64,000 nucleotides of DNA from Gammaproteobacteria bacterium HGW-Gammaproteobacteria-15 (GTDB taxonomy: Bacteria; Pseudomonadota; Gammaproteobacteria; Enterobacterales; Alteromonadaceae), in NCBI GenBank assembly GCA_002840125.1, contig PGZF01000002.1, positions 248,001-312,000 on the forward strand. Reading direction: 5' to 3'. Within the stretch, counting starts at the first letter, position 1. Every line of letters starts with the position of its first letter. The notes beneath the pieces are model-generated. The model worked only from the letters and a program-made list of their open reading frames with translations. It had not been told where the DNA came from and did no database searches. This document shows positions 34,786-43,837 of this stretch, piece after piece. The position numbers were made by a program, and so were the translations under genes.

Positions 34786-35778
34786 TTATTTCCATTTACG
34801 ATGATAAGCACCGAGCGTGGTTTGGCTGCCTTCAGCCAGTCCGGCCAGCACCTGCTGCCACTGTGGCTGCACGTTAAAACGCTCTGGTGTGGCCATAACC
34901 GCATCGATGGCGGCACGCCAGACTTGGGTAATTTGTGCCACATAGGCCGGGCTGCGCTGGCGGCCCTCAATTTTTAACGACTTAATGCCTTCGGCGTAAA
35001 GTTGTGGCAGCAAATCCAGCGTATTTAAGCTGGTGGGCTCTTCCAGCGCATGGTAGGTGTCGCTACCCACAGTAAAACGGCCTTTGCATAGTGTGGGGTA
35101 GCCGGCGGTTTCGTTTGGCGCAAAGCGGTCGATTAAAATACCGTTTAAGCGCGATTCCAGCGTGCCATTATTATCCTGCCACTGTATAAAAGCTGCCGGT
35201 GAGCAGGCACCTGCAGTATTGGGTGACTGCCCGGTCATGTAGGAGCTTAAATAACAGCGGCCTTCGGCCATAATGCACAGGCTGCCAAAAGCAAACACCT
35301 CCAGATCAATATCACAGCTTTTTGCTAATGCCCGTACTTGCTGCATCGACAACACCCGCGGCAGTACCACCCGGCTGATATTAAACTGGCGGTAAAAATC
35401 AATCGCCGCCGCATTGGTCGCTGAAGCCTGCACTGACAAATGCCGCTCTACCTTGGGGTAGCACTCCGCGGCGTAGGCCAGCACAGCGATATCAGCCAGA
35501 ATCAACACATCAGCCCCGGCACTTACGGCAAGATCGACCGCCTGTTGCCAGCGCTGATAGTTATCCGGGTGGGCGAAGGTGTTAATCGCCACATGCAGCT
35601 TTTTGCCATGTTGGTGCACATAGCGTGCGGCTTCGCGTAGTTTGGCTTCGTCAAAGTTCAGCCCGGCAAAGTGGCGGGCATTGGTGTCATCTTTTAAACC
35701 GATATACACGGCATCGGCGCCATGTTCGATGGCCGCCTTTAACGCCGGCATACTGCCAGCGGGGCAGAGCAGCTCCAT
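34786..35778 (-). CDS. ubiU: Anaerobic ubiquinone hydroxylation protein UbiU (U32 peptidase family)
   Basis: 330 residues. MELLCPAGSMPALKAAIEHGADAVYIGL is the classic U32 start. The iron-sulfur Cys residues are in FGSLCIMAEGRCYLSSYMTGQ and AGACSPAAF (about 170-202) and near TLCKGRF. With UbiV it forms a heterodimer that hydroxylates the ubiquinone ring without oxygen, allowing quinone-linked respiration on nitrate. Divergent from ubiT. Confidence 0.92.
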   Translation of the reverse strand: MELLCPAGSMPALKAAIEHGADAVYIGLKDDTNARHFAGLNFDEAKLREAARYVHQHGKKLHVAINTFAHPDNYQRWQQAVDLAVSAGADVLILADIAVLAYAAECYPKVERHLSVQASATNAAAIDFYRQFNISRVVLPRVLSMQQVRALAKSCDIDLEVFAFGSLCIMAEGRCYLSSYMTGQSPNTAGACSPAAFIQWQDNNGTLESRLNGILIDRFAPNETAGYPTLCKGRFTVGSDTYHALEEPTSLNTLDLLPQLYAEGIKSLKIEGRQRSPAYVAQITQVWRAAIDAVMATPERFNVQPQWQQVLAGLAEGSQTTLGAYHRKWK

Positions 35779-35890
35779 TTTTACTTCCCTTGCTTAATTT
35801 TCGTTACCTTAGCTACCTCCGACAGGGAATAGCTAATGCGGCTGTGCTGTGGTTTTATTATAGGGCCGGATACGATTGGAATGCTTATAT

Positions 35891-36412
35891 ATGTTTGATA
35901 TTAAAAGAGTTAACTCTAAGTTGGTAGCTGCACTACCTACAATGCTGCGTGGCCTTACCCGCTGTGCACCAAAAGCTGCGCAGGCCAGCATGTTACAGTT
36001 GGCGTTAAACCGGTTTTTCCACCATGAGCTACGCACAGGCGAGCTGAGTTTTTTGCAGGATAAAAGCGTGGTGGTAAGTGTGGCAGATATTGTGCTGGAG
36101 TTTGGTATCAGCCTTAACGGTAAGCAATTGCAAGTGCAGCTGCAACCGCCACAGCAAGACCTGCTGTTAAAAGCTGAACTGGCTGATTTTATCGCCATGA
36201 TCAGTAACCAGGTTGATCCTGATACGTTGTTTTTCCGCCGCAGGTTGCAAATGCTCGGTGATACGGAGCTTGGTTTGTACTGCAAAAATCTGCTCGACAG
36301 CATAGGGCCTGAGCGTTTGCCTTCCCCTATAAATCGCAGCCTGCAGTGGTTGGCACTGCAACAAAAGACAGCCGCGTTGGCAGATACTAAGCCCGCGGTG
36401 GAGCAACGTTAA
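35891..36412 (+). CDS. ubiT: Ubiquinone accessory factor UbiT (SCP2 domain)
   Basis: About 173 residues, SCP2 lipid-carrier fold. The family core is seen as SMLQLALNRFFHHELRTGELSFLQDKSVVVSVADI and LKAELADFIAMISNQVDPDTLFFRRRLQMLGDTELGLYCKNLLDSI. UbiT is required with UbiU/UbiV for anaerobic ubiquinone synthesis. I prefer the ATG at 35891; an in-frame TTG at 35876 is the alternative. hemN follows by 29 bases. Confidence 0.9.
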   Translation: MFDIKRVNSKLVAALPTMLRGLTRCAPKAAQASMLQLALNRFFHHELRTGELSFLQDKSVVVSVADIVLEFGISLNGKQLQVQLQPPQQDLLLKAELADFIAMISNQVDPDTLFFRRRLQMLGDTELGLYCKNLLDSIGPERLPSPINRSLQWLALQQKTAALADTKPAVEQR

Positions 36413-36441
36413 GTCAGCCAGGCGCAATAACAGAGGTAAAG

Positions 36442-37803
36442 ATGCAAACAATTAAATGGGACCCGGCATTAATTAGTAAATATAACATTAACGGCCCGCG
36501 TTATACCTCTTATCCCACTGCATTGTCGCTGAGTACCGACTTTGACGATGGGCTGATCCAGGGCGCAATCAGCCAAAGCCCGGACGAGCTTAGTCTGTAC
36601 CTGCATATCCCGTTTTGCCACAAGCTGTGTTACTACTGCGGCTGCAATAAGGTGATCACCCGCCATCAGCATAAAGCCGATACCTATCTCGATGCGCTGG
36701 CCGATGAAATGGCGTTATATGCGCCCTTGCTGGACATTAAACGCATTAACCAACTGCATTTAGGTGGCGGTACGCCAACTTTTTTAACGGAGGTGCAACT
36801 TAGCCGCTTAATGGCGTTGTTGCATAAGTTTTTTACTATTAATGCTGATGCCGAAATCAGTATTGAAATTGACCCACGCAGCTGCAGCGATAATAAGCTG
36901 CGGCATCTGCGTACTTTAGGCTTTAACCGCGTCAGCTTTGGTGTGCAGGATTTAGATGAAAAAGTGCAGATTGCCATTAACCGCGTGCAGGATACTGATC
37001 TTATTCGCCATCAGGTGCTGTTAAGCCGTGAGCTGGGTTTTAGCTCGATTAATCTTGACCTTATCTACGGCCTGCCATTTCAACAGCCGGCCAGTTTTGC
37101 TGAAACGGTAGATGAAATTATCCGGCTTAACCCCGATCGTATTTCGTTGTTTAGCTATGCCCATATCCCGGATCGTTTTGCTGCGCAGCGCAAAATAGAT
37201 AACAGCAGTTTGCCTGATGCACCGTTAAAGCTGGAATTAATGCAGCTGGCGATTGATCGTTTTGTCGCAACCGGCTATCAGTTTATCGGCATGGACCACT
37301 TTGCCAGACCGGATGATGCGCTGGCTAAAGCCCAGCAGGCCGGTAAGTTGCAGCGCAATTTTCAGGGCTACACCACCGCCGGCCAGGATGCATTGATAGG
37401 CCTTGGTGTGTCTAGTATCAGTCAGGTAAGTGGTGTGCTGTGGCAAAACAGCAAAGACTTACCAGCTTACTACGCCGCCATTAGCGCCGGTCAGTTACCG
37501 GTTGAGCGCGGTTTTAGCTTAAATAGCGATGATAAACTGAGGGCCGCCCTGATTAGCCAGTTAATCTGCCATTTTGAGCTAAATGTAGAAACCTTCAGCC
37601 GCCAGTGGCATCTCCGGGGCTTTTGGCAGTATTTTGCTGAAGCGTTACAGCGCTTGCAGCCGTTTATGGAAGACGGCCTGGTTGAGGTATACGCCGAACG
37701 CATCAAAGTTACCGACGCGGGCCGGCTTTGGGTGCGCAGCATCTGCGCCTGCTTTGATGCGTATTTAGCTCAAGGCCAGCAAAGGTATTCAAAAGTGGTT
37801 TGA
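36442..37803 (+). CDS. hemN: Oxygen-independent coproporphyrinogen III oxidase HemN
   Basis: 453 residues, normal length. The radical-SAM cluster site is YLHIPFCHKLCYYCGCNKV (about 52-70), followed by HLGGGTPTFL and the GVQDLDEKVQIAINR segment typical of HemN rather than HemW. It decarboxylates coproporphyrinogen without oxygen to supply haem. It follows ubiT in one transcription unit. Confidence 0.95.
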   Translation: MQTIKWDPALISKYNINGPRYTSYPTALSLSTDFDDGLIQGAISQSPDELSLYLHIPFCHKLCYYCGCNKVITRHQHKADTYLDALADEMALYAPLLDIKRINQLHLGGGTPTFLTEVQLSRLMALLHKFFTINADAEISIEIDPRSCSDNKLRHLRTLGFNRVSFGVQDLDEKVQIAINRVQDTDLIRHQVLLSRELGFSSINLDLIYGLPFQQPASFAETVDEIIRLNPDRISLFSYAHIPDRFAAQRKIDNSSLPDAPLKLELMQLAIDRFVATGYQFIGMDHFARPDDALAKAQQAGKLQRNFQGYTTAGQDALIGLGVSSISQVSGVLWQNSKDLPAYYAAISAGQLPVERGFSLNSDDKLRAALISQLICHFELNVETFSRQWHLRGFWQYFAEALQRLQPFMEDGLVEVYAERIKVTDAGRLWVRSICACFDAYLAQGQQRYSKVV

Positions 37804-37865
37804 GATGAAGTTTGACTAGATTCGATCGGCCGGGTTGTGTTGTTAATCCCAAACGTTTCCGCAGT

Positions 37866-38831
37866 TTAATTTTTAATTAGGTTATTTGTGCCGAAAGTTT
37901 TTCTCCAGGAAGTCGGTGAAACGGTATGACGTTGTTTGAAATGCTGTCGGAACGAGGTTGCGGTTTGAAATCCGACCTGGGCTGCTATTTGCTCAATTGA
38001 CAGTGCTGATGTTTCCAATAACTCGCGACTTCGTTGTAGCCGTTCGTTCACCAGCCATTCCACTACTGTCATACCCGTTGCTTTTAGAAAGCGTCGGGTA
38101 AAGGTGCGCCTGCTCATGTTCGCAAGGTTGGCAAGATTATCGATATGATGCAGTGTCGTCAGGTTTTCGCGCAGATAATCTAACAGCTGGTTTATTTGCG
38201 CTTGCTGAGTGGATTTTGCCATGGGTTGTTCAATAAACTGCGCTTGTCCGCCTTCTCTGTGCGGCGGCACGACCATGATGCGGGCCACCCGGTTAGCAAT
38301 TTTTACCCCATAGAATTTTCTGACAATATAGAGGCAGCAATCTAAGCCAGCGCCAGTACCTGCCGAGGTGATCAGCTGGTCATCTTCGACATAGAGTGCG
38401 TTAAGATCCAGCCGTACTTTGGGAAAGCGCTGATTGAAGTCTTTCTCCGCTAACCAGTGCGTGCAGGCGTTCTTGTTATCTAATAAACCCGCATAGGCCA
38501 GTGCATAAGTGCCGTAACACAGGCCGACAATGCAGGCACCGCGTTGATATGCCTGTACCAGTGCCTTGAGCAGGTTAGGAGTGGGGGCCTCATCGAGCTT
38601 ATGCCAGCCTGGCATGATAACAATGTCCATTGCAGCAACCAGCTCTAAACCACCATCAGGCACGATGGACATACCACGCTCTGCTTGGTTGGCCTGACCA
38701 TCCGGTGCAATAAGGTACAGCTCAAACAATAACTCCCCTGGCAGCATGGGACTAAATATCATATAGGGCACGGAAATGTGAAAAGGACTAAAGTCTGGAT
38801 AGATGATTAGTCCTACCTTGAGTGCTGCCAT
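37866..38831 (-). CDS. GlxA-type AraC-family regulator with DJ-1/PfpI domain
   Basis: 321 residues. The N-terminal DJ-1/PfpI domain (about 1-190) has the elbow VGLCYGTYALA with a Cys at about 105, so the domain may bind but need not hydrolyse. The C-terminal double HTH (LTTLHHIDNLANLANMSRRTFTRRFLKATGMTVVEWL and LSIEQIAAQVGFQTATSFRQHF) is complete. Divergent from the metallo-hydrolase gene at 39003, which is its likely target. Confidence 0.85.
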   Translation of the reverse strand: MAALKVGLIIYPDFSPFHISVPYMIFSPMLPGELLFELYLIAPDGQANQAERGMSIVPDGGLELVAAMDIVIMPGWHKLDEAPTPNLLKALVQAYQRGACIVGLCYGTYALAYAGLLDNKNACTHWLAEKDFNQRFPKVRLDLNALYVEDDQLITSAGTGAGLDCCLYIVRKFYGVKIANRVARIMVVPPHREGGQAQFIEQPMAKSTQQAQINQLLDYLRENLTTLHHIDNLANLANMSRRTFTRRFLKATGMTVVEWLVNERLQRSRELLETSALSIEQIAAQVGFQTATSFRQHFKQRHTVSPTSWRKTFGTNNLIKN

Positions 38832-39002
38832 ATGGCCACCTTAGTTGATTAACAGACGCATTATTAGTAAACCTGCGGAATTATAGCGGATTGGCCCGAT
38901 AGTTTCGAATATTGTCATTCAGGTCAGTTTTTGACTTTGTCTGCTATGGATATTATGGCAGCTGTGTATAGCAGCTATTCAACAGACAAACGGAGAACAT
39001 TG

Positions 39003-39890
39003 ATGAAACTAAAACAGCTATTAGCGGGCCTGACCCTTGGCACGGCGATACTGGCCGCAGGCGCTGTGCAAGCGGCTCAGGAAAATAACTCTGCTGCGGC
39101 CTCACAGGCTGAAATCCAGCTTATTCGCAATGCCACACTTAAAATCACTTATGGTGATACCACCTTTTTGATTGATCCGATGCTGGCAGAAAAAGGAGCT
39201 TATCCCGGTTTTGAAGGCACTTATCGTAGCCACTTGCGAAACCCAATGATTGATTTACCACTGCCAGTTGATGACGTTATTGCTGGGGTAGATGCAATTA
39301 TAGTTACGCATACGCATTTAGATCATTGGGACGTTGCAGCACAAAAAATGTTGCCTAAAGACCTGCCAGTTTTTGTGCAGAATGAACAAGATGCAGCTGA
39401 AATTAAAGCTCAGGGTTTTACACAGGTCTCTGTTATCCAGCAAAGTACGGTTTTTTCCGGTATTACCCTAACGAAAACCGGCGGTCAGCATGGTACGGAT
39501 GAAATGTATGCTGTTGCACCGTTGGCTGATTTATTGGGAGAAGCCATGGGGGTGGTGTTGCAGGCTGCCGGTTTTAAAACCACCTACATTGTTGGTGATA
39601 CCGTCTGGCGCGCAGATGTTGAGCAAGCGTTAGCCAACTATCAACCGGAAGTTGTTATTCTGAATACCGGCTATGCGCAAATCGAGGGCTTTGAGCGCTC
39701 CATCATTATGGGTAAAGAAGACGTTATCCGCACACATAAACTGATGCCGAATGCCGCGATAATCGGTGTCCACATGGATACGGTTAATCATGCCGCACTG
39801 TCACGACAAGATCTGCGAGCTTTCGTTAATGAGAAAGGTATAGCTGACAAGGTAAAAGTACCTGCAGATGGTGAGGTACTACAATTTTAA
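39003..39890 (+). CDS. Exported MBL-fold metallo-hydrolase
   Basis: 295 residues, with a signal peptide (MKLKQLLAGLTLGTAILAAGAVQA). The metal motif THTHLDHWD is at about 102-110, and other ligands follow in TGGQHGTDE, IVGDTVWR and GVHMDT. Like UlaG-type proteins it has LIRNATLKITYGDTTFLIDPML near the start. GGAGAACATTG before the ATG fixes the start at 39003. Substrate unknown. It pairs with the divergent GlxA-type regulator. Confidence 0.85.
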   Translation: MKLKQLLAGLTLGTAILAAGAVQAAQENNSAAASQAEIQLIRNATLKITYGDTTFLIDPMLAEKGAYPGFEGTYRSHLRNPMIDLPLPVDDVIAGVDAIIVTHTHLDHWDVAAQKMLPKDLPVFVQNEQDAAEIKAQGFTQVSVIQQSTVFSGITLTKTGGQHGTDEMYAVAPLADLLGEAMGVVLQAAGFKTTYIVGDTVWRADVEQALANYQPEVVILNTGYAQIEGFERSIIMGKEDVIRTHKLMPNAAIIGVHMDTVNHAALSRQDLRAFVNEKGIADKVKVPADGEVLQF

Positions 39891-40017
39891 CAGGGTGAAA
39901 ACGGGCTGAGCTTTTGATGCAGAGGTGTCTGCTTCAGGCGCATAGAAATACAGCCCGTTCGTAACTGGCGATAACCAGATGGGAAACTAAACCCAATATG
40001 CTTTAATAGTGGCGTGA

Positions 40018-40422
40018 TCAATACAACGCCACTAATTCACCGGTTTTATTAAAGGTGAGAAAATCAGCAATCATACCGCCCTGAATTTTTTCCATCATCA
40101 TCTTAAGTGGCTGGGTGGCTTCATCGCTGTTGGGGGCAAAGCCACCGCGGCCGCCCAGTGCCGAAACAAAGGCGATATCCCAGTCAACACCAGTATTTTT
40201 TGATTCAGTTACTAAAGCGCTGAAATCGGCAACTTCGTCCGGTAGTTTATCAACACACAGCACCGGTGCTAAGGCGCCGCCGTGACCCTGATCAAAGTTG
40301 TGCTTTTGTGTATCGGTATAACCGTTGGGCAGCTCAGCTTTGGCGAATACAAACAATAAACGCTGTGGCTCGCTTTGCTGACCGGCAGCACGGATTAAGT
40401 CAGGGTAGGTTTCAATATTCAT
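40018..40422 (-). CDS. Conserved protein of unknown function
   Basis: About 134 residues, starting MNIETYPDLIRAAGQQ. Recognisable blocks are RLLFVFAKAELPNGYT, GGALAPVLCVDKLPDEV and DWDIAFVSALGGRGGFAPNSDEAT. I recall close relatives that are labelled ribonucleotide reductase subunit alpha in databases, but the length and sequence share nothing with that enzyme, so the label is probably wrong. A longer frame to 40578 is likely not used because the conserved part begins at 40422. Divergent from the chemoreceptor gene. Confidence 0.7.
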   Translation of the reverse strand: MNIETYPDLIRAAGQQSEPQRLLFVFAKAELPNGYTDTQKHNFDQGHGGALAPVLCVDKLPDEVADFSALVTESKNTGVDWDIAFVSALGGRGGFAPNSDEATQPLKMMMEKIQGGMIADFLTFNKTGELVALY

Positions 40423-40538
40423 GCTCAAAGCTCTGTGACAATTTTTTCCAGTGTAACAAAGCTGTTTACCGGATATGCCGACTATAGCGGGGTAATTAAC
40501 TAACCACAAAGAGGTAATCACCTTTGCCTGCTCGGCGG

Positions 40539-40557
40539 TTAGGTATTTTTTACCTAA
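40539..40557. repeat. Small inverted repeat before the chemoreceptor gene
   Basis: TTAGGTA and TACCTAA flank a run of T, at 40539-40557, about 34 bases before the chemoreceptor ATG. It may be a hairpin or a regulator site with NarL-like half-sites; I cannot tell. Confidence 0.3.
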
Positions 40558-40590
40558 AATAGCAGTACTTTTTACCATGGGGTTCTGTCT

Positions 40591-42552
40591 ATGAGGCGTT
40601 TTATCTGTAATTTGGCTATCAGCCGAAAATTGATGTTATTACTGCTATTACCGGCGTTAGCTGCTTTGTGGTTGGCGGGCGGCAGACTAACAGCCAGTTG
40701 GCAACAGGTAGAACTCGCCCGGCATATCAGTAGTTCTATTGAAGCCTCTGTGACCATGAATGAACTGGTGGGAACTTTGCAAGCGGAGCGCGGTGCCAGT
40801 GGGGTGTTTCTGGCCAGCTCCGGTAAACGTTTTGCCGAGCGGTTAGCTCAGTTACGCCAACAAAGTGATCTGCAGTTGCAGGCATTTATGGTATTGCGTT
40901 TACCGCAGTTGCAGCCGTTACAACAACAGTTACAGCAGCTATCTGAACTACGCCGGCAGATTGACCAATTAGCTATGAGCAACGCCGTATCAGCTGAGCG
41001 ATATACGGCATTAATTACGGTAATGATAGCGTTAAACCACCAGTTGGAAGTAGACGTACCGCATCGCGAAATGGCCAGACAGCTGGCAACATTAAACCAG
41101 TTTATTGAAATGAAAGAACGCGCGGGGCGTGAGCGTGCCATTTTGGGCTTGGTATTTAGCCAGGGCAGTTTTACCGGCGAATTATTGGCACGCTTTAGTA
41201 ATAACCTGGGAGCTTACAATGCCTTTAACGAAAACTTCCTGCGTATGGTAACTACGACGCAGCAGCAACAGTGGCAACAGGTAACTCAGCATAATAGCTT
41301 TCCTGAGGTGGCACGATTGCAGCAACTGGCATTTAGTACTCCAATTGGTGCTGCACTAAATGTAGATGATGGCCAGTGGTTTGATATATCTAGCAGCCGT
41401 TTGGCTCAGATGAGTGAATTTGAACAGAGTTTAAGCCGGGATATCGCAGCAGCAGCCGAGCAGCTAAATCAACAAGCGACACGGCAGTTATGGCTGCTTG
41501 TAACGGTATTACTATTGATAGCGGCAGTGCTGGTAGTCGTCGCAATGATTACAGTGCGCAGTATTGCGTCTGCCGTACATAGCATAGAAGGCACCATTGC
41601 TGCGCTGGCGCAGCGGGATCTGACAGCACGCAGTCACTATCAGGGTACAGACGAGTTCGGCGGTATTGCATACAGTACCAATAGCATGGCGCAGGAACTG
41701 CAACGCATTGTTAATGACATCGGTGCAGCAACGGTTCAGGTTGCAACAGCTGCAGAGCAGTCATCTGCAGTGACGTTGCAAACCAGCAAAGGTGTGCAAC
41801 AGCAACAACAGGATACCGAGATGGTAGCGACCGCCATGCACGAAATGAGTGCCACCGTGCGGGATGTGGCCAGTAGCACTGCAGAAGCGGCTGAGTTATC
41901 TGAATCGGTGCAGGCGGGTGCGACACAAGGTCAGGCTAAACTGGAGCAGAGCATAACCCTTATTAACCGTTTGTCAGCACAGGTAGACAGCACGGCTAAA
42001 GTGATTGAGAAAGTAAAACATGATAGTGATGCCATTACGTCGGTACTGGATGTGATACGTGGCATAGCCGAACAAACTAACTTACTGGCGCTTAATGCCG
42101 CCATTGAAGCGGCCCGCGCCGGTGAACAGGGGCGGGGCTTTGCGGTAGTGGCAGACGAAGTTCGCACACTGGCACAGCGTACTGCCCAATCAACCGGCGA
42201 TATTCAGCGTATGATAGAAGGATTGCAGCAGGGCGCTCAGCAGGCTACAGATGCAATGCGCTTAAGCTTGAGTCAGGCGCAGGAGGGTAGTGATAAAGTC
42301 GCAGAAACCGGCACCATACTGGCCGGTGTGTTAAGCGGTATTAGTGGGATAAACGATAAAAATATGCAAATAGCTTCTGCCGCTGAGCAGCAAAGTACTG
42401 TTGCCGACGAAATTAACCAGAAAGTACTGAGTATTAGCGATATTGCCGTACAAACCAGTGCCGGGGCTGAGCAAACTGCCAGCACCAGCCGCGAACTGGC
42501 GCGTTTGGCTGAGCAATTGCAGGCGTTAGTTGGCCGTTTTAAACTTGCCTGA
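40591..42552 (+). CDS. Chemoreceptor with nitrate-sensing NIT domain
   Basis: 653 residues. An N-terminal membrane helix ([22 protein letters not shown]) and a second helix at about 298-322 enclose a periplasmic NIT domain, with [18 protein letters not shown] (about 59-76) and [24 protein letters not shown] (about 170-194) as the family blocks. A HAMP and the methyl-accepting signalling domain follow, with the conserved tip [38 protein letters not shown]. It should sense nitrate or nitrite and bias motility. It sits next to the HPP gene, its stop one base from that gene's. Confidence 0.85.
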   Translation: MRRFICNLAISRKLMLLLLLPALAALWLAGGRLTASWQQVELARHISSSIEASVTMNELVGTLQAERGASGVFLASSGKRFAERLAQLRQQSDLQLQAFMVLRLPQLQPLQQQLQQLSELRRQIDQLAMSNAVSAERYTALITVMIALNHQLEVDVPHREMARQLATLNQFIEMKERAGRERAILGLVFSQGSFTGELLARFSNNLGAYNAFNENFLRMVTTTQQQQWQQVTQHNSFPEVARLQQLAFSTPIGAALNVDDGQWFDISSSRLAQMSEFEQSLSRDIAAAAEQLNQQATRQLWLLVTVLLLIAAVLVVVAMITVRSIASAVHSIEGTIAALAQRDLTARSHYQGTDEFGGIAYSTNSMAQELQRIVNDIGAATVQVATAAEQSSAVTLQTSKGVQQQQQDTEMVATAMHEMSATVRDVASSTAEAAELSESVQAGATQGQAKLEQSITLINRLSAQVDSTAKVIEKVKHDSDAITSVLDVIRGIAEQTNLLALNAAIEAARAGEQGRGFAVVADEVRTLAQRTAQSTGDIQRMIEGLQQGAQQATDAMRLSLSQAQEGSDKVAETGTILAGVLSGISGINDKNMQIASAAEQQSTVADEINQKVLSISDIAVQTSAGAEQTASTSRELARLAEQLQALVGRFKLA

Positions 42553-43758
42553 TCAGGCAAGCTTGCTGTTAAACAGCGCAGCGATAAGATCGGACTGGGT
42601 AATGATACCAACCAGCTGTTGCTGCGCATTTAGCACCGGAATATGGTGCAGGCCCTGATCTGATAGCATAGGTACCAAAGCGGCGATATGGTCATCTTCA
42701 TATGCCACGCTAAGGTTGCTGACCATAATCTCCGCTACCTTGCGCTTGTACTGCTTATGGTGACGGTTTTTCAACAGCAACTGATTAACATGACGGAGCA
42801 GCCCCCAGTAATGCGGTACTTGCAGGTTTTTCAGAAAATCTACAGTCGACACGACACCCAGCAGTTGCTGCTCTGTGTCGATTACCGGCAGGATGCTGAT
42901 TTTATGCTTGCGCAGCAGCTGCCACGCAGAGGCTACGGCGCTGTTGGGCCCCACGGTAATGAGATCGCGGGACATAATATCATGGCAGCGTATCTCACCG
43001 CTTTTACGTTGATAAGCATTCAGCTGCGCATGGTGATATAGCCGCTCTAAATCCTGCTCGCTGATATCCACTACGGTATCAAAACTGTTTAACGCACTGA
43101 GTAAGTCTTCCGGTTGCAAGCCCAGCCGTTTTAGCGGCGATGCATCCTGGTGCAAATGTACCGGATCATATTTCTGTGTCGGTTTTTGCATGCCGTGTTT
43201 AAGCCAGAGTTTTTGCAATAACAGCGCAATCGCCAGCAACACAAACACATTCAGTGCCACCGGGTACAGTAAAAACTCATAGCCCAGTACCTGATCGGTA
43301 GACGCAATAACTGGTACCAGAGCAGTGGCGCCGCCAGGAGGATGCATACATTCAAAAATATACATAACAAACAGCACTATGCCGATAGTAACGGCAGCCA
43401 TCAGGGCTAAATCGGTAAATAGATGCGAGCAGACAAGACCAACGGTGGCGGAGATAAGATGGCCAGCAGCAAACGACCAGGGCTTCGCCAGCGGGCTGTT
43501 GGGTAAGCCGAACAGCAACACTGCCGAGGCGCCCATTGAGGCCAGTAATACGATGCTACCGGCCGGATTGGCCAGCTGCAGGCTGACCCAGGTCACAATA
43601 AATAAAGCGACAAAGGCCGACAGTGCTACCTTTAACCGTTGAGTTAGTGGAATGGCCGACAACTGCTGGCTGTCGCGTTTAATCAGGCCCAGTTGTGCCA
43701 GCAAAGCAATAAACAGGTTTTTGGCTTGGTGTTGCAAGGTTAAATCCGGTATTTGCAC
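42553..43758 (-). CDS. HPP family membrane protein with CBS pair
   Basis: About 401 residues. The N-terminal part has the HPP integral membrane domain (residues about 30-200; GSIVLLASMGASAVLLFGLPN and YIFECMHPPGGATALVPVI with the signature HPPGGA). A CBS pair fills the C-terminus (IMSRDLITV... and EIMVSNLSVAYED...). HPP proteins of plants and cyanobacteria carry nitrite. Position among nitrogen-oxide genes makes a nitrite transporter plausible. No good ATG exists: the GTG at 43800 lies inside the norB terminator, so I take a GTG near 43758 with low certainty. Confidence 0.75.
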   Translation of the reverse strand: MQIPDLTLQHQAKNLFIALLAQLGLIKRDSQQLSAIPLTQRLKVALSAFVALFIVTWVSLQLANPAGSIVLLASMGASAVLLFGLPNSPLAKPWSFAAGHLISATVGLVCSHLFTDLALMAAVTIGIVLFVMYIFECMHPPGGATALVPVIASTDQVLGYEFLLYPVALNVFVLLAIALLLQKLWLKHGMQKPTQKYDPVHLHQDASPLKRLGLQPEDLLSALNSFDTVVDISEQDLERLYHHAQLNAYQRKSGEIRCHDIMSRDLITVGPNSAVASAWQLLRKHKISILPVIDTEQQLLGVVSTVDFLKNLQVPHYWGLLRHVNQLLLKNRHHKQYKRKVAEIMVSNLSVAYEDDHIAALVPMLSDQGLHHIPVLNAQQQLVGIITQSDLIAALFNSKLA

Positions 43759-43791
43759 CAAAGGAGGGCAAGTATAAGTAGTTAGCAGAAA

Positions 43792-43820
43792 AAAAGACAC
43801 CGCAGCATGGCTGCGGTGTC
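43792..43820 (-). terminator. Terminator of norB
   Basis: On the minus strand GACACCGCAG-CCATG-CTGCGGTGTC is a ten-base-pair stem directly followed by a T-run. It lies just after the norB stop. Confidence 0.9.
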
Positions 43821-43837
43821 CTTGATTAACAGAAATA

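Noticed and set aside
43759..43800. GTG at 43800 as the start of the HPP protein
   Set aside because: It lies in the norB terminator stem and T-run, with no ribosome site.
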